64,000 nt of DNA from Acanthosepion esculentum (Eukaryota > Mollusca > Cephalopoda > Sepiida > Sepiidae), in the NCBI GenBank assembly GCA_964036315.1, contig OZ038496.1, positions 12,945,035 to 13,009,034 of the forward strand, read 5' to 3'. Within the stretch, counting starts at the first letter, position 1, and each line of letters starts with the position of its first letter. This document shows positions 56,401 through 64,000 of the stretch, piece after piece. Both the position numbers and the translations under genes were made by a program. The notes beneath the pieces are model-generated. The model saw only the letters and a list, made by a program, of their open reading frames with translations, was not told the origin of the DNA and made no database searches.

Positions 56401-59400
56401 ATTTTATAGCAGAATGACCAACAATACATTTTATAGCAGAATAACCAGCAATACATTTTATAGCAGAATGACCAGCAATACATTTTATATCAGAATGACC
56501 AACAATATATTTTATATCAGAATGACCAACAATACATTTTATAGCAGAATGACCAACGATACATTTTATATCAGAATGACCAACAATACATTTTATAGCA
56601 GAATGACCAACAATACATTTTATAGCAGAATGACCAGCAATACATTTTATAGCAGAATGACCAACAATACATTTTATATCAGAATGACCAGCAATACATT
56701 TTATAGCAGAATGACCAGCAATACATTTTATAGCAGAATGACCAACAATACATTTTATATCAGAATGACCAGCAATATCTTTTATAGCAGAATGACCAGC
56801 AATACATTTTATAGCAGAATGACCAGCAATACATTTTATAGCAATATGACCAACAATACATTTTATAGCAGAATGACCTGCAATACATTTTATATCAGAA
56901 TGACCAACGATACATTGTATATCAGAATGACCAACAATACATTTTATAGCAGAATGACCAACAATATATTTTATAGCAGAATGACCAACTATACATTTTA
57001 TATCAGAATGACCAACAATACATTTTATATCAGAATGACCAACAATACATTTTATATCAGAATGACCAACGATACATTTTATAGCAGAATGACCAACAAT
57101 ACATTTTATATCAGAATGACCAGCAATATCTTTTATAGCAGAATGACCAGCAATACATTTTATAGCAGAATGACCAACAATACATCTTATAGCAGAATGA
57201 CCAACAATACATTTTATAGCAGAATGACCAGCAATACATTTTATAGCAGAATGACCAGCAATACATTTTATAGCAATATGACCAACAATACATTTTATAG
57301 TAGAATTACCCACAATACATTTTATAGCAGAATGACCAACAATGCATTTTATATCAGAATGACCAACAATACATTTTATAGCAGAATGACCAACGATACA
57401 TTTTATATCAGAATGACCAACAATACATTTTATAGCAGAATGACCAGCAATACATTTTATAGCAGAATGACCAATAATACATTTTATATCAGAATGACCA
57501 GCAATACATTTTATAGCAGAATGACCAGCAATACATTTTATAGCAGAATGACCAACAATACATTTTATATCAGAATGACCAACAATACATTTTATAGCAG
57601 AATGACCAACGATACATTTTATAGCACAATGACCAACAATACATTTTATAGCAGAATGACCAACGATACATTTTATAGCAGAATGACCAGCAATACATTT
57701 TATAGCAGAATGACCAGCAATACATTTTATAGCAGAATGACCAACAATACATTTTATAGCAGAATGACCTGCAATACATTTTATATCAGAATGACCAACG
57801 ATATATTTTATATCAGAATGACCAACAATACATTTTATATCAGAATGACCAACAATACATTTTATAGCAGAATGACCAACGATACATTTTATATCAGAAT
57901 GACCAACAATACATTTTATAGCAGAATGACCAGCAATACATTTTATAGCAGAATGACCAATAATACATTTTATATCAGAATGACCAGCAATACATTTTAT
58001 AGCAGAATGACCAACAATACATTTTATAGCAGAATGACCAACGATACATTTTATAGCAGAATGACCAGCAATACATTTTATAGCAGAGTGACCAGCAATA
58101 CATTTTATAGCAGAATGACCAACAATACATTTTATATCAGAATGACCAGCAATACATTTTATAGCAGAATGACCAACAATACATTTTATAGCAAAATGAC
58201 CAGCAATACATTTTACTGTAGAATGACGATGAATCGATATTATAGAAGAATGACCAACAATACATTTTACAGCGTAATGACCAACAATACATTTTATAGC
58301 AGTATGACCATGAATACATTTTATAGTAGAATGGCCAGCAATACATTTTATATTAGAATGACCAATAATACATTTTATAGCAGAATGACCAACGATACAT
58401 TTTATAGCAGAATGACCAACAATACATTTTATAGCAGAATGACCAACGATACATTTTATAGCAGAATGACCAACGATACATTTTATAGCAGAATGACCAG
58501 CAATACATTTTATAGCAGAATGACCAACAATATATTTTATAGCAGAATGAGCAACGATACATTTTATAGCAGAATGACCAGCAATACATTTTATAGCAGA
58601 ATGACCAACAATACATTTTATATCAGAATGACCAACAATACATTTTATATCAGAATGACCAACAATACATTTTATAGCAGAATGACCACCGATACATTTT
58701 ATATCAGAATGACCAACAATACATTTTATAGCAGAATGACCAGCAATACATTTTATAGCAGAATGACCAACAATACATTTTATATCAGATTGACCAGCAA
58801 TACATTTTATAGCAGAATGACCAGCAATACATTTTATAGCAGAATGACCAACAATACATTTTATATCAGAATGACCAACAATACATTTTATAGCAGAATG
58901 ACCAACGATACATTTTATAGCAGAATGACCAACAATACATTTTATAGCAGAATGACCAACGATACATTTTATAGCAGAATGACCAGCAATACATTTTATA
59001 GCAGAATGACCAACAATACATTTCATAGCAGAATGACCAGCAATACATTTTATAGCAGAATGACCAGCAATACATTTTATAGCAGAATGACCAGCAATAC
59101 ATTTTATAGCAATATGACCAACAATACATTTTATAGTAGAATTACCAACAATATACTTTATAGCAGAATGACCAACTATACATTTTATATCAGAATGACC
59201 AACAATACATTTTATAGCAGAATGACCAGCAATACATTTTATAGCAGAATGACCAATAATACATTTTATGTCAGAATGACCAGCAATACATTTTATAGCA
59301 GAATGACCAGCAATACATTTTATAGCAGAAGGACCAACAATACATTTTATAGCAGAATGACCAGCAATACATTTTATAGCAGAATGACCAGCAATACATT

Positions 59401-61055
59401 TTATAGCAATATGACCAACAATACATTTTATAGTAGAATTACCAACAATACATTTTATATCAGAATGACCAACAATACATTTTATATCAGAATGACCTGC
59501 AATACATTTTATATCAGAATGACCAACGATACATTTTATATCAGAATGACCAACAATACATTTTATAGCAGAATGACCCGCAATACATTTTGTAGCAGAA
59601 TGATCAACAATACATTTTATATCAGAATGACCAACAATACATTTTATAGCAGAATGACCAGCAATACATTTTATATCAGAATGACCAACAATACATTTTA
59701 TAGCAGAATGACCAGCAATACATTTTATAGCAGAATGACCAGCAATACATTTTATAGCAGAATGACCAGCAATACATTTTATAGCAATATGACCAACAAT
59801 ACATTTTATAGTAGAATTACCAACAATATATTTTATAGCAGAATGACCAACTATACATTTTATATCAGAATGACCAACAATACATTTTATAGCAGAATGA
59901 CCAGCAATACATTTTATAGCAGAATGACCAACAATACATTTTATATCAGAATGACCAACAATACATTTTATAGCAGAATGACCAGCAATACATTTTATAG
60001 CAGAATGACCAACAATACATTTTATAGCAGAATGACCAGCAATACATTTTATAGCAGAATGACCAGCAATACATTTTATAGCAATATGACCAACAATACA
60101 TTTTATAGTAGAATTACCAACAATACATTTTATATCAGAATGACCAACAATACATTTTATAGCAGAATGACCTGCAATACATTTTATATCAGAATGACCA
60201 ACGATACATTTTATATCAGAATGACCAACAATACATTTTATAGCAGAATGACCCGCAATACATTTTGTAGCAGAATGATCAACAATACATTTTATAGCAA
60301 TATGACCAACAATACATTTTATAGTAGAATTACCAACAATACATTTTATATCAGAATGACCAACGATACATTTTATAGCAGAATGACCAGCAATACATTT
60401 TATATCAGAATGACCAACAATACATTTTATATCAGAATGACCAACAATATATTTTATATCAGAATGACCAACAATACATTTTATAGCAGAATGACCAACA
60501 ATACATTTTATATCAGAATGACCAGCAATACATTTTATAGCAGAATGACCAACAATATATTTTATAGCAGAATGACCAGCAATACATTTTATAGCAGAAT
60601 TACCAACAATACATTTTATAGCAGAATGACCAACAATACATTTTATAGCAGAATGATCGGCAATTCATTGTATATCAGAATGACCAATAATACATTTTAT
60701 ATCAGAATGACCAGCAATACATTTTATTGCAGAATGACCAACACAACATTTTATATCAGAATGACCAACAATACATTTTATAGCAAAATGACCAGCAATA
60801 TATTTTACTGTAGAATGACGATCAATAGATATTATAGAAGAATGACCAACAATACATTTTACAGCGTAATGACCAACAATACATTTTTAGCAGTATGACC
60901 AAGAATACATTTTATAGTAGAATGGCCAGCAATAAATTTTATATTAGAATGACCAATAATACATTTCATGGCGGAATGATCAACAATACATTTTATAGCA
61001 TAATGACCAACAATACATTTTATAGGAGAATGACCAACGATACATTTTATATGTA
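50440..61055. repeat. 27-bp minisatellite/satellite, roughly 390 units
   Basis: Unit ATGACCAACAATACATTTTA-TAGCAGA, with recurrent variants GACCAGC, AACGATAC, TATATCAGA, TAGCAATATG and AGAATTACC. The first 0.4 kb is irregular in length. The unit is 9 codons without a stop, so both strands carry frames up to 1700 codons (MTNNTFYSR on plus, IKCIVGHSA and MYCWSFCYK on minus). No initiation context, domain or codon evidence supports protein coding. Confidence 0.97.
53870..57760. repeat. Approximately 2.0-kb higher-order repeat in the 27-bp array
   Basis: The rare variant GATCGGCAATTCATTGTAT occurs at 54148 and 56147, 1999 bp apart (74 units plus 1 bp). The order of variant units around the two positions is nearly the same for most of 2 kb. 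A third occurrence is at 60656. Another rare block, TTTTACTGTAGAATGACGAT, occurs at 58211 and 60801. Positions of block borders are approximate. Confidence 0.75.
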
Positions 61056-61239
61056 GTTGAACGCATGCAATTGCATTCAAAATACATTTAGTTGAATCCA
61101 TAAATTTGTGTTCAAATTATTTAGTTTTCCGCATTAATTAACCTATAGATATGTTGATATGCCTCTCAAGATAATCGACGATAAATGTATATATATTCTG
61201 GCGAGAAAAACTATCTAGCACGACTCATTATAGCAATTT

Positions 61240-61850
61240 TCTTATCAGCAATTCTAGCGTTGTTTCAGTATAATCTTTCCGCTAAATGTCAATAGAAAAC
61301 TTTAACCGAGAAGGCGACATGAGTCACTCTCCTGGGGGTGACCATCAGCCATGTTGATGGCAGAAAAAAAACAGTTTCCTCAGGCGACTGAAAGTGAGCA
61401 GTTTTATTTTGATTATAATTAACAAGCCATTTCTTGCCCAAGTTAAATCACATTTTCCTTCAAATCAACAGTAAATATTTATGCCATCAGTATACATAAC
61501 GAGTTAGGAACTGTTGACATATGGAAAGTCGTTGATGAAAATAGGAACAACATAAGCTCAAGGATAGATCCCTTGGAGATGCCCAAACGAAATGCAAAAA
61601 GATCTAGAAGTGTGGCCGTTCAAGACTACATCCATTTCGTGTTTTGATTGGAAAGATTGAATCACATGAAAAAAATAGACCAAGAATATCATAATATTTC
61701 AACTAGAAGACAGTGTAGCAAAACCTGTCAAACGTCTTCGAGATATCTAACAGCCTGAGATTCACCATTTTCTAAAGATTGATAGACTCCTTCAACACTA
61801 ACCACCGACACATCAGCAGATGACCTAGAAAAGCGAAAGCTATATTGCTT
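61240..61850 (-). pseudogene. Jockey-like LINE RT, 3' half (right half at 62.5-62.9 kb)
   Basis: The minus strand, across frameshifts, reads SFRFSRSSADVSVVSVEGVY, SLENGESQAV, LLDISKTFDRFCYTVF (RT motif A; family LDISKAFDRVWH), VVLNGHTSRS, GHLQGIYPWAYVV (motif B region), MYTDGINIY (motif C, where YADD has become YTDG), KKWLVNYNQNKTAHFQ and an INMADGHPQESDSCRLLG end. It is the continuation of 62523-62940, interrupted by a family T insertion. Multiple stops; the active site is damaged. Confidence 0.8.
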
Positions 61851-62522
61851 CAGTATCTGACTATATTTCTGAGATGAGTTATTATGTTCACTATTTACAT
61901 TATTCGGACTATTGTCCTCATCTTTGTCGCCATATTTATTACAACGTTTCGGTTGTTGTACGCTCCGGCCTTCTTCAGCATAGAAATGAATACAATATGG
62001 TAACCAGTAATAAGGAGTGCCAGAGAAAAGCGATAATAACAACAATATTGCAATATGAGCTCTGGTAAAAACATGCAATGATAACAGCAAAAATTGCAAA
62101 AAGAAAATGGTGGCAGATGTCATTAGGTTTATAATACCCAGAAATTCATACACGGATGTTCTCAAGGACATATGGCACAGTGGATAAAGGCGTTAGTTAG
62201 ATCCAGTGACAGGGCCCAAAGAATGTGAGTTCAATACACGGTTAAGGCAGTAGAGAACTTGGAGAGGGGAATTAACACATAACTGACAACTGACATCCAT
62301 TAAACTAAAAATAAGGATCCAGGAATCAAAATGAAGAGTTCAATTCGACATTCCAAAAACGTTGTTATAAATATGGCGACAAAGATGAGAACAATAGTCC
62401 AAATAATGTAAATAGTGTACATAATACCTCATCTCAGAAATATAGACAGCTACTGAAAAGCCGAAACGTTGTAATAAATATGGCGAAAAAGATGGGACAA
62501 TAGTCCGAATAATGTAAATAGC
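61851..62522. mobile_element. Family T element inserted in a LINE
   Basis: Flanked by GCTATATTGCTT (61839-61850) and GCCATATTGCTT (62523-62534), a 12-bp duplication with one mismatch. Removing the insert and one copy restores the LINE frame HKQY-SFRFSRS. The left part (61851-61980) is a minus-strand tail and body fragment. About 180 bp of unrelated spacer follow. The right part (62163-62522) is a plus-strand copy with tRNA-like head (ATGGCACAGTGGATAAAGG, GAGTTCAATACACGG), a shortened body and two tail units. Confidence 0.85.
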
Positions 62523-62940
62523 GCCATATTGCTTGTGTGAAAGAAAGCCCTACGAGGTGGGATTCTTATCCAATTCGGATATGATTACAGCCTCTAGTAC
62601 CTTGCCAAAAGGTGGTAGAAGGCTAACAGGCCGAAAACAAGAAGAATCAGATGGTCCGCTTGTTAGACTGGAACAACAGAAGAGAATTTCTAACAATCAT
62701 GAAACTGGAAATGCACCAAGTCATTTAGAAAGTACAGGATCCAATTCAGGTGCACATATCTTAAGGACGACTGCAGTGGTGCCATCAAGATCACATTCTT
62801 TGTGGGCCTTGGACAGAGTTATAGGTATATCACACAATAAAGATTCGGTTTTCAGTGGAAAGTCTGTCAAAGTTACTCCTGATGAGTCAAGAGTAGAAAT
62901 GGAAGCGAATTTATGAGCAAAACATTACCAGACTCACTAA
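62523..62940 (-). pseudogene. Jockey-like LINE RT, 5' half
   Basis: The minus strand reads FAHKFASISTLDSSG, LTDFPLKTESLLCDIPITLS, KAHKECDLDGTTAVVLKICA, PELDPVLSK-stop-LGAFPVS-stop, then SCFRPVSLLPPFGKVLEAV, IISELDKNPTS-stop-GFLSHKQY. GPDGIPAIVLKxCAPEL and YRPISLLSxxCKxxE are the family versions of the RT finger motifs. Antisense, the same DNA shows a 127-codon open frame on the plus strand, which I regard as incidental. Confidence 0.85.
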
Positions 62941-63170
62941 GCACCACCAAAGAGTTCTGGTTCTTTAGTACCAGTCGGGATGTAGCAACCAAAACATTGC
63001 CAATCAGGGAACTAGTAAACCCATTCCTAAACAGGAAACGAAGGACACACTTAAACTCCTGCTCAATAAATATGGAAGAATTTTGGCTATTTTTTATTAA
63101 AACAATGATCCATTTTTCTTTCTCAAATTTAGATCTCCGTTCTGGTCTTTCTTCATTTTACATTTCTTGA
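62941..63170. other. Unassigned; possible LINE upstream part
   Basis: May continue the LINE toward the linker, but I could not find a supporting motif. Confidence 0.35.
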
Positions 63171-63174
63171 GCGT

Positions 63175-63960
63175 TATCGCCTCTTCTTTATCTTTTATTT
63201 TTTCTTCATTTTCTATCCCTCATTCAATTTTCTATGCGTTCATTCAATTATTTATTAATCTTACCTCTTCTTTTCTTTGGCCCGATGACAGTTTTCTTTG
63301 AATTTAGTGATTTTTTCTTCCTTTTTCATTCCTTCATTCATTCATTCCTTCATTCCTTCATTCCTTCATTCAATCATTCGTTCATTCAGTTCTTTATTCA
63401 TTTATTACTTCTCGTCTTTTCTACGCCTAACATATTTTTTCTTTTGAAATCCTCACCTTTTTTTCTCCCTTTGACTTTCATTCAATTGTTTATTCATTTT
63501 TCCTCTCATCATCCTTTTTACACCTACAACATTTTCATCCAAATTCTTCACCATTTTTCCCGTGAGAGAATTTTGCTTTTGTGTCTGGAGTCAATAATGG
63601 TCTTTAAATGCATTCAACGTCACCATTTGTGTTGGGGTTTTTTACCTAATATACATATTTTCCTTTAAATTGTTTTAAAGCTAAGAAAAGGTAACTGATC
63701 GTATACTTATTTGTCTGTCTTCCTTCCTTCCCTCCTTACTTCCTTCCTTCCTTCCTACCTTAATAACATACTCCTTCTCTTTTCTTTCTTTCACTCTTTC
63801 TTTCTTAGGATCATATACTTATTTATCGGTCTGACTTTCTTTCTTTCTTATTAACATACTCTTTGCCTTTCTTTCTTATCACTTTCTCGACTTATTTTTC
63901 TTTTCGTTTTTTTTCTTTCTTTTCCTAGTTATTTTTTCCTCTCTTCCCGCTTATTTTTGC
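63175..63960. repeat. Pyrimidine-rich tract with (CATT)n and (CTTC)n
   Basis: TTCATTCATTCCTTCATTCC near 63325-63385 and CTTCCTTCCTTCC near 63717-63762, in generally T/C-rich plus-strand DNA. Confidence 0.85.
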
Positions 63961-64000
63961 TAAGCATGTATAGCACTGAGGCGATTCAAGTCGCAGAGTT

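Larger units (their letters stand above)
50058..61184 (+). mobile_element. Family V composite, locus 3, with giant internal array
   Basis: Begins CGTCCTGGGTATGACGATAA (one 30-bp unit), then the head (CAGCAAAGCCTCAAAG ... GTCCCAGCTATGGGTAAGTA), a short irregular AT segment with one tail-like GGCATTAAATAACCCATAGA at 50402, the 27-bp array, and the terminal tail CGCATTAATTAACCTATAGA, TGTTGATATGCC (about 61130-61165). A low-complexity near-repeat ATAAAT(GT)ATATATAT on both sides may be a target duplication. That is weak. Confidence 0.65.

Noticed and set aside
51283..60898. Very long open frames (413, 1087 and 1701 codons) of MTNNTFYSR repeats as a giant repetitive protein
   Set aside because: The 27-bp unit has no stop on either strand and is a multiple of three, so both strands are open at once. 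No promoter, splice, signal or domain evidence, and the array lies inside a repeat element.
50440..61055. CRISPR-like array
   Set aside because: Units are contiguous 27-mers without unique spacers, in animal-type repetitive DNA with no cas genes.
62533..62916. 127-codon plus-strand open frame as a host exon
   Set aside because: The opposite strand is a recognisable LINE reverse transcriptase; the frame is antisense to it.

Overview
The window reads as a gene-poor, repeat-dominated stretch of a large animal nuclear genome. I see no host protein-coding exon, no intact tRNA, rRNA or spliceosomal RNA gene, and no prokaryotic features. The mix of Tx1-type, Jockey-type and Penelope-type retroelements, tRNA- and 5S-rRNA-derived SINEs, Tc1/mariner, pogo and hAT relics, and very long GATA and pyrimidine arrays fits a lophotrochozoan. 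A coleoid cephalopod (octopus, squid or cuttlefish) is my best guess. That is inference from repeat style, not from a marker gene.

Layout. 0-0.5 kb: the 5' end of a Tc1-like transposon running off the window. 1.3-3.8 kb: copies of a tRNA-headed composite retroelement with a 107-bp tandem tail, plus a pyrimidine tract. 4.1-8.1 kb: a Tc1-like relic, then a cluster of Penelope-like fragments with GIY-YIG endonuclease remains, large palindromes and three hammerhead-ribozyme-like motifs. 9.8-11.9 kb: a GC-rich repeat module with a GAC tail, a 5S-like fragment and a pogo/Tigger relic. 12.6-15.6 kb: an inverted repeat and GATA arrays. 16.3-18.5 kb: four LINE 3'-end fragments, three of them with ATT-repeat tails on the plus strand. 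18.7-25.1 kb: a minisatellite-bearing composite (family V), a second Tc1-like relic, a 2-kb TTC-rich tract and another tRNA-headed composite with an 11-bp target duplication. 25.5-31.2 kb: one nearly full-length but broken Tx1-like LINE on the minus strand. 31.7-37.5 kb: tandemly repeated LINE C-termini, a Jockey fragment, a 5S-derived SINE, two 25-bp minisatellites and a deleted mariner. 37.5-44.8 kb: microsatellites, a second 5S-derived SINE, a tRNA-Asp-like SINE head and hAT-like elements. 44.8-48.0 kb: a 3.2-kb GATA array. 48.6-61.2 kb: two more family V loci, one with a 15-bp target duplication and one carrying an approximately 10.6-kb array of a 27-bp unit. 61.2-62.9 kb: a Jockey-like LINE split by a tRNA-headed composite. 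63-64 kb: pyrimidine-rich DNA.

How the parts relate. Everything functional that can be inferred is mobile-element biology. Autonomous LINE and Penelope elements, all broken here, could have supplied reverse transcriptase for the non-autonomous families. The two most unusual families are (1) family V, a composite retroposon with an internal variable-number tandem repeat, comparable in architecture to primate SVA, seen at three loci plus one truncated head, and (2) family T, a tRNA-headed element arranged as inverted head-to-head copies ending in a 107-bp repeat and flanked by 9-12 bp duplications at three loci. The very long open reading frames in the satellite arrays follow from units whose length is a multiple of three, or that lack stops, and should not be annotated as proteins.
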